Source of the DNA: Actinoplanes italicus
GTDB taxonomy: Bacteria; Actinomycetota; Actinomycetes; Mycobacteriales; Micromonosporaceae
Length of the DNA stretch: 64,000 nt
Assembly (NCBI RefSeq): GCF_003001815.1
Contig: NZ_PVMZ01000009.1
Coordinates: 186,001-250,000 of the forward strand
Direction of reading: 5' to 3'
The notes under the pieces were generated by a model. The model saw only the letters and a program-made list of their open reading frames with translations, was not told the origin of the DNA and searched no databases. The position numbers and the translations under genes are program-made. Of this stretch, positions 35,422 to 44,100 are shown in pieces. How positions within the stretch are numbered: the stretch's first letter is position 1; each line of letters starts with the position of its first letter.

Positions 35422-35696
35422 TCGTTCCGCCTCCGTTCCGTCCTCGCCGCGTCTCCGTTCCGTCCCCGCCGGGCCTCCGTTCCGTCCTCGCCGCGTCTCC
35501 GTTCCGTCCCCGCCGGGCCTCCGATCCATCCCCGCCGCGTTTCCGTTCCGCCTCCGTTCCGTCCTTGCCGCGCCTCCGTTCCGCCTCCGTTCCGTCCTTG
35601 CCGCGCCTCCGATCCGCCTACGCTGCGTCTGCGCTGCGCCTACGCTGCGTCTCCGTTTCGTCTCTGCTGCGTCGTCGTTCCGCTCAGCTGCGTCCC
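35422..35696. repeat. 11-bp degenerate tandem array, 25 units in register
   Basis: Consecutive 11-mers of the type CCGTTCCGTCC, TCGCCGCGTCT, CCGCCGGGCCT, ACGCTGCGTCT run for 275 bases without a register shift (35422 plus 20 units reaches 35642 exactly). Pairs of units form a partly conserved 22-bp period. Base identity drifts, but spacing does not. Confidence 0.85.
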
Positions 35697-35714
35697 CGCC
35701 GCGCCTGCCGCACC

Positions 35715-35761
35715 GATCTTGTGAGCTTTGGCCGCCCAGGCCACCTCAACCACACAAGGTC
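35715..35761. repeat. Dispersed palindromic element, copy B
   Basis: GATCTTGTG (35715-35723) pairs with CACAAGGTC (35753-35761), with one G-U type mismatch, around an inner GGCC-containing segment. Confidence 0.6.
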
Positions 35762-35803
35762 TGTGAAGACGAAGGTGGAGCGGGCATCGCACGCTGCACT
35801 TGT

Positions 35804-35858
35804 CGCAGATCTTGTGAGATTCCGGCTGCCTGCGGGGCGGAACCTCACAAGATCTGCG
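35804..35858. repeat. Dispersed palindromic element, copy C
   Basis: CGCAGATCTTGTGAG (35804-35818) and CTCACAAGATCTGCG (35844-35858) are perfect 15-bp arms; after one mismatch, TTCCG/CGGAA extends the stem by 5 bp. It is the best copy of the family also seen at 19572 and 35715. Confidence 0.8.
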
Positions 35859-35974
35859 AGGGCCGCGTTCGCCGAGATCCCGTTTCCAGGAGCCGTGGGT
35901 GCTCGGGGAGCTGAAGCCTCCAGGCTCCGGCAATGCGCCACAAACGAACGCTCTTTCCACAGGCAAGTCCTCTG

Positions 35975-36182
35975 GCGTGGACTGAACGTTCTGTCAGCGG
36001 GTGTGGGGATAGGTGGGCTTTCAGAGCGGAACGAACGTTATGTCTACCAGCGTGAGGATGGGTGCGCTTCAGCACGCGATGAATGTTCTGTCTGCAGGTG
36101 GGGTGGAGGGTGTTTCAGCGTGGAATGAACGTTCTGTCTACGAGTGGGCGGCCCCCGGGCTGGAACGAACGTTCTGTCTGGG
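35975..36182. repeat. Degenerate repeats centred on GAACGTTCTGTC
   Basis: Five copies of a motif like GGAACGAACGTTCTGTCTRC lie near 35979, 36027, 36076, 36119 and 36160, spaced 38-50 bases, with TTTCAGCG often preceding. A weaker copy is at 35945 and an inverted one at 35411-35429. The core GAACGTTC is a palindrome. Confidence 0.75.
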
Positions 36183-36200
36183 GGGTGGCATGGCGGGCCT

Positions 36201-37946
36201 TCAACGCTGCAACCGTGCCTTGGCCACGTTGAGCAGCACCAGGATCGCGCCGAGGACTGCGGCTGCGGCGCTGAAGTAGATCAGGAACTGGATCCGGTAC
36301 TCGGAGTCCAAGAAGACGACCGTGGCCACGCCGCCGACGAACAGGCTGAACGGGATCTTGACGATGGCGGCGGCACGGGCTGCGGCTGCGCTACTGCCAC
36401 GCCATAGCTTCGGCGCGGCCGTCACGAGGAGCATGCCGAACAGGAACGGCACCGCGCCGAAGAAGATGTAGCCGGCGAGCGGACCGTCGGTGATGCCGAT
36501 CCCGAGCAGCCAAAGAAAGGCGCCGAGCAGGCCGGCGCCGAGCACCAGCGTCACGACGGCCGCCGCCCGGGTCAGGGCCGAGGGCCGTCCGAGCCGTTCC
36601 GTGATCTTGCCGGGTGTGGAAGAGGCCACCGGAGCGGATGCGGCAGATGGCGGAAGTGCCGGGCCGGATGTGGTCATAGGCGGCGCCGTGGATGCGGAAA
36701 GCGGCGGAGAAGATACCGCACCCACGCCGGGAACCGCCGCCGGGACACGGATCGGCGCGGCCGATGCGGGGACAGGTCCGGGCGCCGGGATGGAGCCGGA
36801 CGCCGCCGCAGGAACGGGTGCGAGGGCCGGGGCAGCGGCGACAGGAGGCGGACCGGCGGTGGACGGCGCGAGCGGCGACGCTGCCCAGGGCAGCGGCATG
36901 CCGCTCCGGGCGGCGCGCCACAGGCGGACGGCCGCGACCGGGAGCAGCCCGAGAGCCAGGAACATGGCCAGGTAGGTGAGGAAGACCGCCCGCTCCTTGC
37001 TGACGGTGATGCCCTCGGCCCGCATCATCGCCGGCAGTACGGCCTTGGCGTGCACATACGAGACCTGGGTGGCCAGGACGATCCAGGCCGGCGCCAGCGC
37101 CGCGACGAGCGTGGCCGCCCCGCGCCACCAGCGTGGCAGGAACGGGATGGCGCACAGCAGGATGGCAGGCAGGATCAGCGCCACCGGCCACAGCAGGGCC
37201 GGCCCGCCGAGGTCGAACGGCGAGTAACCGACCCGCTCGAGTTCGTTGTTCCGGACCACCCAGAACGTGCTGAGGTCCGGCGTTGCGGGAGTGGCCGCGA
37301 GGGCCGCCGCGACGGCGACGGCACCGAGGACGAGCAGGGCGTACCGTTCGGCGACGATCTGGGCCGCTACCAGCAGGAGCAGGAACGTGCCGAGGAAGCC
37401 GAGGAGCCAGCCGGGGCCGACGAGCCACGTGTCGCCGGGCACGCTGAGCTCACCGGTGGGCTTCGCGCCGGCCAGGAGCCCGGCCATGTGGCGGGCGTCG
37501 AGCTGGTCGATCCGGGCGTAGAGCATCAGCAGCAGGCCCATGAACAGGGAGCCGGCCACGAGAGCCGGCACGCCGAGGACGATCCGCAGCGTGTGGCGCC
37601 GGGGGAGCAGGGCCAGGACGAGGATCGTGAGCAGGCCCGCGCCGAGCGAGTAGCCCAGCCAGTAGACGGGTGCGCCGGTGCCGTGCACCTCGAGCAGGGT
37701 GATCTCGCGGTTCTCGCCGGTCTGGAGGAACTCGACCTGGCCGCCGAGGGCGACCATCCCGATGCCGAGCAGCGCGAACGTCCACAGTCCACCGGCCCGC
37801 CGCCGGACGGGAGTGACGGCGGCCGGGCCGCGACTGCGGTGCAGGAGCGCGAGCCCGGCGGTCAGACCCAGCGGGGCAACGATCACCGCCACCATCCAGA
37901 TGGTCACGGCGGTGGCCTCGGCGGGAGTGGGGGCGATTTCCGGCAT
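36201..37946 (-). CDS. Large multi-helix membrane protein with Pro/Ala linker
   Basis: About 581 residues from ATG 37946 (an upstream ATG at 38006 is less likely). The first 370 residues hold about nine helices, including TIWMVAVIVAPLGLTAGLALLH, VYWLGYSLGAGLLTILVLALL and YLAMFLALGLLPVAAVRLW. A Pro/Ala/Ser-rich linker of about 110 residues follows, then three more helices to the C-terminus. No transporter or enzyme motif is recognised. The stop of the GH30 gene on the same strand is 63 bases upstream of its ATG, so co-transcription with GH30 is possible. Confidence 0.7.
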   Translation of the reverse strand: MPEIAPTPAEATAVTIWMVAVIVAPLGLTAGLALLHRSRGPAAVTPVRRRAGGLWTFALLGIGMVALGGQVEFLQTGENREITLLEVHGTGAPVYWLGYSLGAGLLTILVLALLPRRHTLRIVLGVPALVAGSLFMGLLLMLYARIDQLDARHMAGLLAGAKPTGELSVPGDTWLVGPGWLLGFLGTFLLLLVAAQIVAERYALLVLGAVAVAAALAATPATPDLSTFWVVRNNELERVGYSPFDLGGPALLWPVALILPAILLCAIPFLPRWWRGAATLVAALAPAWIVLATQVSYVHAKAVLPAMMRAEGITVSKERAVFLTYLAMFLALGLLPVAAVRLWRAARSGMPLPWAASPLAPSTAGPPPVAAAPALAPVPAAASGSIPAPGPVPASAAPIRVPAAVPGVGAVSSPPLSASTAPPMTTSGPALPPSAASAPVASSTPGKITERLGRPSALTRAAAVVTLVLGAGLLGAFLWLLGIGITDGPLAGYIFFGAVPFLFGMLLVTAAPKLWRGSSAAAARAAAIVKIPFSLFVGGVATVVFLDSEYRIQFLIYFSAAAAVLGAILVLLNVAKARLQR

Positions 37947-38009
37947 GGTGGACGATCGTAGATGTATCCGGGTGCGGGCGCCGTCCCGAAGGACCGACGC
38001 CCGCACGGG

Positions 38010-41000
38010 TCAGCGCTTGCGGGTCAGCGTGATCTCGTAGGTCTGCCGGGTGGCGCCGTCCTCGCTGATGGCGACGACGGTCCGGGTGCGGCCGGAACCG
38101 GTGACCTCGACCGTGGCGTACGGGTCGGTGGTCACCGCCGTCACCTCGGCGGCGGCCGGGTCACCGACCGCGACCTGCCAGGATTTGACCGCCGGGTCGA
38201 ACGACCGGATCGCCTCGCCGTCGACCAGGATCGACGTGACCGACGCGTCGGAGCCACGGCCGGGCGCCGCGACGTACACCTGAAGCTCCGAGACGGTCAG
38301 GTATCCGTCCGGCGTGGGGGTGACCCGGAGGCAGAACGGGTTCGTGCCCGGGTTGAGCGGGATGTCGGCGACGGTCGAGGTGACCACGACGGGCGACCCG
38401 GTGACCTGGCAGTCGCCGCCGGACTGCGTGCCGGCCTGGACGGTGGCGGCGATGCCGCCGCCGGAGGAGTTGTCCCGGTAGAAGTGCAGCACCGCCCGGT
38501 GCGGCGACACCCCCGCCGGCAGCGTGGCGGTGAGCGTCTCGACCGGGTTGCGGCCCGAGCCCTTCCAGTTGGACCAGGCCTTGTCGGTGAGGTTGCCGTT
38601 GGTGAGGCCGGCCGTCGAGTAGCCGGGCTCGGTGTAGGACGCGGTCACCGAGACCCCGTTCTGCAGGCCTTCGGACGGTGGTGTGACCTGCACCCGGGCG
38701 ATGGCCGGGAGCGTCTGGCCGGGTACCACCGTGGCGGTTCCGGCCACTTCGGTCACACCCGGCGCCGGGAAGGTCGCGGCCGTCCACACCACCGGGACGG
38801 TCGCTGTACCGCCGTTCTCGCCGAGGGCGGTGACGGTGGCCGGCATCGACGCGAGCCCACCGGTCCAGGCCTTGGCCCGGCCGGGCACCGTCGAGGTGAA
38901 GACGTCCACGGTGACCTTCGCGGTGGCCTCGACCTTCCTGCCGAGGGCGTCGGTGGCGGTGCCGTTCACCAGCACGGTGCCCGGCTTGCTCCACTGCGAC
39001 GCGGGCGGAACGGTCCAGGTGACCGGCAGGGCACGGTTCTCTCCGCCGGCCAGCACGGCGGTCACCGTCGCCGGCAGCACCGGCGCCTGGCCGGGCACGG
39101 TGTGGGTGAGGGCGATCTCGGTACGCCCGACCGTCTCGTCCTTGAGCGTCCACCGCTGGTTCGCGCCGGAGTTGGGCATCCATGTGCCGACCCGGGTGCC
39201 GTCGGCGGTGGCCCCTCCGCCTACGTCGAGCAGCCGTCGTTCGCCCACGTTGATGAGGGTGTAAGTGCCGTCCCCGGTGGTCGAGAAGCGCCACAGCGCA
39301 CCGTCGTCGACGGCCCCGGCGGACTCGGTGACCAGTTGCCCGCCACGGACGGCCAGCCGCTGGCCGGTGCCCGCATTGATCAGCTGGTAGCGCTCGTGGA
39401 CGGCGCTCTCCTGCACGGTCCAGAGCTGGTCGGCGGCGGTGGTGCTGTTGGTGCGGATCACGACGTCGGTGCCGGACGGCGTCAGCGACCGCCCGCTGGC
39501 GGCGCCTTCGAACCGGTAGGTGCGGCCCTCTCGCAGGTGTGACCCGCCGTCGTCGCGGACCCCGCTGACCAGGAAGGTCGTCACGGACTGGGCGGGTACG
39601 GCAAGGGTGACGCGCTTGCCGGTGACCCGCGCCGTGGCGCCCTTGACCAGCTTGCCGCTCGCGCTGGTGACGATCGGGGTCACCTTGGCGTCCGCGTCGA
39701 CCTCGAACTTCGACAGGTCGAGGGTCACGTTCTCCGCGGCCGTGCCCGGGTTGGAGTGGACCACGGTCAGGCCGCGCTCCGAGGTCGCCGCGACGCTGCG
39801 GGTCCCGTCCACCTTCACCAGGTGGTCACCGGGCCGGATGTAGTGGGTGAAGTTCCGGATCGTGTCGAACTTGGTGTTGGTCCGGATCGGGCAGGTGGCG
39901 AGCGTGTCGTTCGGGCCGCAGTCGAAGGGCACGTGGATGGCGCCCCACTGAAGGTTGCCCTCGGCGACCATGTTCTCGGCGTCCTCGACCGGCTGCCACA
40001 GCACCCAGGCGGTGGGCTCCAGTTCGCGCAGGTCGTCGATGATTCGCTGGGCCATGCCCAGGCCTGAGTCCATGCTGGTGAAGTCCTTGCCCCAGCTGCC
40101 CTCGACCTCGCTCATCCAGAGCGGCTTCTGTTCGGCCTTGGCGATGTCACGGACGCTGGTCCGCTGGCCGGTGCCGTACGTGTGCACGTTGATCCGGTCG
40201 ACGGCCTCCTTGGCGGCCGGTGTGTAGCCGTACCAGTCGGTGACGAGTGTTCCCGGGTTGGTCTCGTCCGGAGCGGCGATGCCCCGGTACGGCGCGATAC
40301 GGCGGAGCGACTCGAGCACCTGGGCCTGCAGTGCGGGCCCGGCGTGGGCCCCTTCCTGGCGGCCACCGGTGGGCCGGCCGTCGGCGCCCAGGGTGGTACG
40401 CCAGTAGTTGGTGTTCGGCTCGTTGAGCGGCTCGATCGTGTCGACCTTGATCTTGTGCTTCTTCTCCAGGAACTCGGTGACCCGGAGCAGGTAGGTCGAG
40501 AACTCGTCGAGCGTCTCGGTCCGGATCTGGTCGGCGTTCGGGTCGAAGCCGCCGCTGACGTACCCGCTGACGGTCTGGAACCAGGGCGGCGAGTTGCTGA
40601 ACGTCTCCCAGTGGTCGACGCGTTTCTTGATCCTGTCGACCCACCAGCGCTGGTTCGCGTCGGCGTTCCAGTTCCAGTGCTGCGGGTTGTCCGGGTCCCA
40701 CCAGTCCTTGTCGGCCGGTGTGTAGGTGGCCGGCGCCTTCCACCAGCCCGGCACGTCACCGCCGGGTCGCAGGTAGGAGCCGACCGTGGGCGCGTTGCCG
40801 CCGCCGATGTTGTAGCGGGCGATGTTGAGGTTCAGCCCGTCCGGGCCGTAGAGCATGTCTGCGAGCTTGTTGCGGATCTCGTCGGGGTATCCGCCGGTGG
40901 CGTGGGCGAGCCACGCGAGGCTGGTGCCCCAGCCCTCCCACCGCTCCCCGTGGTAGCTGGGATCGATGGTGATCGTCGTGGCAACGGGAGCGGCGGTGGC

Positions 41001-41066
41001 CGGCGCGGGTACCGCCAGGGCCGTGGCAGCCAGCGCCGTGGCCGTGAGGAGTGCTCGAATTCTCAT
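38010..41066 (-). CDS. Secreted GH30 beta-galactanase-type enzyme with ricin and Ig-like domains
   Basis: A 1018-residue secreted enzyme. Signal peptide (about 26 residues), GH30 TIM barrel plus beta-sandwich (about 30-495), ricin-type beta-trefoil of the CBM13 kind (about 510-650, QLWTVQE, YQLINAGTGQRL, NQRWTLKD), two Big_4-type Ig modules (about 655-800), a carbohydrate-binding-like beta domain (about 805-930) and a small C-terminal Ig module. Acid/base Glu is in EPLNEPNTNYW (about residue 217), nucleophile Glu in MSEVEGSWG (about 320). The GFDPNADQ and GWGTSLAWLA motifs fit the endo-beta-1,6-galactanase subfamily, so arabinogalactan is the likely substrate. Confidence 0.82.
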   Translation of the reverse strand: MRIRALLTATALAATALAVPAPATAAPVATTITIDPSYHGERWEGWGTSLAWLAHATGGYPDEIRNKLADMLYGPDGLNLNIARYNIGGGNAPTVGSYLRPGGDVPGWWKAPATYTPADKDWWDPDNPQHWNWNADANQRWWVDRIKKRVDHWETFSNSPPWFQTVSGYVSGGFDPNADQIRTETLDEFSTYLLRVTEFLEKKHKIKVDTIEPLNEPNTNYWRTTLGADGRPTGGRQEGAHAGPALQAQVLESLRRIAPYRGIAAPDETNPGTLVTDWYGYTPAAKEAVDRINVHTYGTGQRTSVRDIAKAEQKPLWMSEVEGSWGKDFTSMDSGLGMAQRIIDDLRELEPTAWVLWQPVEDAENMVAEGNLQWGAIHVPFDCGPNDTLATCPIRTNTKFDTIRNFTHYIRPGDHLVKVDGTRSVAATSERGLTVVHSNPGTAAENVTLDLSKFEVDADAKVTPIVTSASGKLVKGATARVTGKRVTLAVPAQSVTTFLVSGVRDDGGSHLREGRTYRFEGAASGRSLTPSGTDVVIRTNSTTAADQLWTVQESAVHERYQLINAGTGQRLAVRGGQLVTESAGAVDDGALWRFSTTGDGTYTLINVGERRLLDVGGGATADGTRVGTWMPNSGANQRWTLKDETVGRTEIALTHTVPGQAPVLPATVTAVLAGGENRALPVTWTVPPASQWSKPGTVLVNGTATDALGRKVEATAKVTVDVFTSTVPGRAKAWTGGLASMPATVTALGENGGTATVPVVWTAATFPAPGVTEVAGTATVVPGQTLPAIARVQVTPPSEGLQNGVSVTASYTEPGYSTAGLTNGNLTDKAWSNWKGSGRNPVETLTATLPAGVSPHRAVLHFYRDNSSGGGIAATVQAGTQSGGDCQVTGSPVVVTSTVADIPLNPGTNPFCLRVTPTPDGYLTVSELQVYVAAPGRGSDASVTSILVDGEAIRSFDPAVKSWQVAVGDPAAAEVTAVTTDPYATVEVTGSGRTRTVVAISEDGATRQTYEITLTRKR

Positions 41067-41088
41067 CGCAGTCCTAGGTCCGGTGGAA

Positions 41089-41102
41089 TGGTTACGTAAA
41101 CA
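41089..41102 (-). promoter_or_regulatory. LacI-type operator upstream of GH30
   Basis: TGGTTACGTAAACA is a 14-bp near-palindrome (one mismatched pair) with a central CG, 23 bases before the GH30 ATG. Its sequence class differs from the CebR box and from the GH43 operators. Confidence 0.6.
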
Positions 41103-41125
41103 TTTGACGATATGGATGTCAATCG

Positions 41126-41155
41126 GGAGCGGGCCGGGAATCCCCGGCCCGCTCC
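41126..41155 (-). terminator. Hairpin after the double-GH43 gene
   Basis: Perfect 13-bp arms (41126-41138 and 41143-41155) with a 4-base loop, 8 bases past the double-GH43 stop and before the GH30 promoter. It separates the two transcripts. Confidence 0.75.
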
Positions 41156-41162
41156 TATGGCG

Positions 41163-44100
41163 TCAGACGACGATGCCGCCGCCGTCCAGGTTGAGGTCGT
41201 GCACCTCGTGGACGACCTTCCCGGTACGGGCCTGCCAGACCTTGATCGACACCAGGTCCTTACGGCCGTCGACGACCGTGATCAGCACCCGGTACCCGGA
41301 CACCCCGTCGATCGTCGCGCTGCCGAGCAGCGACGCCACCGGCCCGAGGACCAGCAGCGGCGTCAGGTCGGCCGACTCGACGACACCCTTCGGCGTGCCG
41401 ATCCACGCCTTCCCGGTGCTCTTGCCGGACCGGGCCAGGAACGCGAAGTCGGTCGTCGAGCTCCAGCCGCTGCCCGCCACGTAGCCGGCCTTCGACTGGT
41501 GGACGACGGTGAACGGCAGTACCCCGGGGCTTGAGGAACCGTCGTCGTCGCTGACCGTGACCGATGGCCGGTAGACGCCCGGAGTCGTGTACTTGTGCTT
41601 CACCGTGCACACGCCGGCCGCGACGGTCCCGGCCGACGTGGATCCGTCGCCCCACGCAGCCGTACAGCTGAGGGTGTCGGCGCCCGCGTCGCGGACCGTG
41701 ACCTTCCGGACCACCTCGGTCTTGACGGCGACCGGGGCGTCCGGTGCCGGACGCCCGGCCGGAACCGTGACCACCGGAGCGGCGTTGACCACCGTGATCA
41801 CCGCCGTGTCGCTGCTGCTCCCGGCGGTGAGCGTGACCGTGTGGGTGCCGTTGTCGGCGCAGGTCAGCGTAGTCGCGGCGGCGTGCGGATCGGCGAACAC
41901 GCAGCCCGTGCCGGTGACCGTCCAGGCCGGCCGGTTGGCGTTGTTGGAGACCGTGCCGGCCAGGGCGATGGCGCTGCCCTCGGGCCCGCCGGTGTCCGGC
42001 CCGGCACCGGCTACCGTCACCGGGTCGATGCTCTCCAGCGTGGGCACGACCGGCTTGATCGCCCCGTCGGCCGCGAACTCGAGCCGGTCGATCGTCGTCT
42101 CCCGGTGCGTGCCGTCACCGCCCGGGATCGCGAACCGGTGGTAGGCCGTGTACCAGGAGTCCGACCCCGGAACGCGGACCACCGAGTGGTGGCCGGTGCC
42201 GAGAATGCCCAGCGACGTGTCCTTCGAAAGGATCACGCCGACCCGCTCGCTCCACGGTCCGAGCGGCGACGAGCCGGTCGCGTACGCCACCCGGTAGTCG
42301 GCGCTGCGGGTGTCGTTCTCCGACCACATGAAGTAGTAGACGCCGTTCCGCTTGATGACGAAGCTGCCCTCGTTGTAGTTCGCGGGCTTGTACGTCTTCA
42401 CCAGCGCGGGGTCGAACGACACCATGTCGTCGTTGAGCGGTACCTGATACGAGTTGCCGTTGCCCCAGTACAGGTAGGACTTCCCGTCGTCGTCGGTGAA
42501 CACCGCCGGGTCGATCATCTGACCCGGGTAGGTGCCACCCGCGACCAGCGGCCTGCCGAGCGCGTCGGTGAACGGCCCGGCCGGCGAGTCGGCGACCGCC
42601 ACGCCCAGGTGCTTGGCCGTGTTGCCGCTGGCCAGGCCACCCGAGAAGTAGAAGTAGTACTTTCCGCCACGGGACGCGATCGCCGGTGCCCACGCGCTGT
42701 TGTCGGCCCACGTCACGTCCGGCCCGAGGTCGAGGATCACCCCGTGGTCGGTCCAGTTGACCAGGTCCTTCGACGACCACGCCTTGAACTGGGTTCCGGA
42801 CCAGCCGGCGAACCCGTCGGTGGTGGCGTGGATCCAGAACGTGTCACCGAAGACCGAGATGTTCGGGTCGGCGTTCAGTCCCGGCAGGATCGGCGACTTC
42901 ATGACCAGCGCCTGAACGGTCCATTTGCGGGTGGTCCCGTCGGCGGCGGTCACCGTGTAGGTCACCGGCTTCGTGAAGTCCTGCGGCGCGCCCGGGGAGA
43001 TGGTGCTTCCCTTGGCGAGGGTGAAGGACGGGGCCAGCGACGTGACATCGGTACCGGGCTTGACCGGCAATTTCACCGTCGACGTGGCGTCGTCGACGAT
43101 CGCGGTGGCCTTCAACTGCGGAAGATCAACCCCTCCGATCGATGTCGTACGCCCTGCGAGCTCCAGAATCTCCGAGGCGGACAGCGCCGTGTCGTAGATC
43201 CGGAAGTCGTCGACCTCACCGGCGTAGTACGGGTCCGCCGCGTAGAGCGAACGACCGACATAGCCGCTGTAGTTCTTCGACGCGTCGTAGAGGTCGGACG
43301 GCTTGACCGTGACCCCGGTCGCACCCGCGACCTTCGTGCCGTTGAGATACATGGCCGCGTTCGACCCGTCGACCGTCACGGCGATGTGCTGCCAGCTGCC
43401 GCCGGGCAGCGCCGCGCTGTGCGACAGCTGCTTCTCGGCCTGCCAGGACCCGGTGGTGAGCGCCGAGAACAGCACGTTGCCGCCGTTGCGTGGCCCGGTG
43501 AACAGGTACTTGTTGCTGTCCGGCCCGAGACCGTAGATCCACTGGTTGATCGTGGTCGACGCGGTCCACTTGGCCCAGACCGAGACCGTCACGGCGCTCG
43601 CGCCCTTGAGCACGCCGTTCGGGATCGTCACGTACGGCGAGGTCGAGCCGCCGGACATCTTGAACGAGCCGTCCTGGACACCGGTGCCCCACGCCGGAGT
43701 GCGTACGTAGGTGCCGTTGAAGTCGTTGCCGGAGGTGTCCCGGGCGACCGTGCCGCTCGTCTCATCGAACTGGTAGCGCAGCCGCAGCCCGATCGACGGG
43801 GTCGGCGGCTCCTCGTACTTCGCCGAGATCCGGTCGTACTCGGCTTTGGTGACCGGCAGGATCGTGCCATGGCGCGGGCGCGACGGCATGGTGTACGTGG
43901 GTTCCGGCGTCCACTTGCCCGAGTTCAGGTCGGTAGTGGAGAACGGGACGTAGCCCCGGCCGCCGTACTCGTCGATGTAGAGGTACCACTTCTCCTCGGT
44001 GTTCGACTTGAACACCAGAGGGCCTTCGCCCTGGCTGAGTGCGCCCTGGCCGATGCACTCGGCCTGGAAGTCCCAGTTCGTGCTCAGCAGGTCGGTGGAC

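Larger units (their letters stand above)
35371..36200. other. 830-bp composite non-coding repeat locus
   Basis: Between the VOC gene and the stop of the large membrane protein gene I find no supportable gene. The region holds, in order, an inverted GAACGTTC motif (35411-35429), an 11-bp array (35422-35696), two palindromic elements (35715-35858) and a cluster of GAACGTTC-centred repeats (35940-36182). The long open frames crossing it are by-products of repeats without stop codons. Confidence 0.7.

Noticed and set aside
34429-35529. A 366-codon minus-strand frame with Ser-Asp-Arg-Gly-Ala repeats
   Set aside because: It is created by the 15-bp array, crosses the VOC gene in antisense, and has no non-repetitive core.
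35151-36128. Long open frames with Arg-Leu-Arg-Ser-Val-Pro repeats downstream of the VOC gene
   Set aside because: All three forward frames are open because the 11-bp unit contains no stop codon; amino acid repeats follow the DNA repeat and not a fold.
35980-36180. GAACGTTC repeats as SOS boxes
   Set aside because: The half-sites are fused rather than separated by the spacer LexA needs, and no DNA-repair gene is adjacent.
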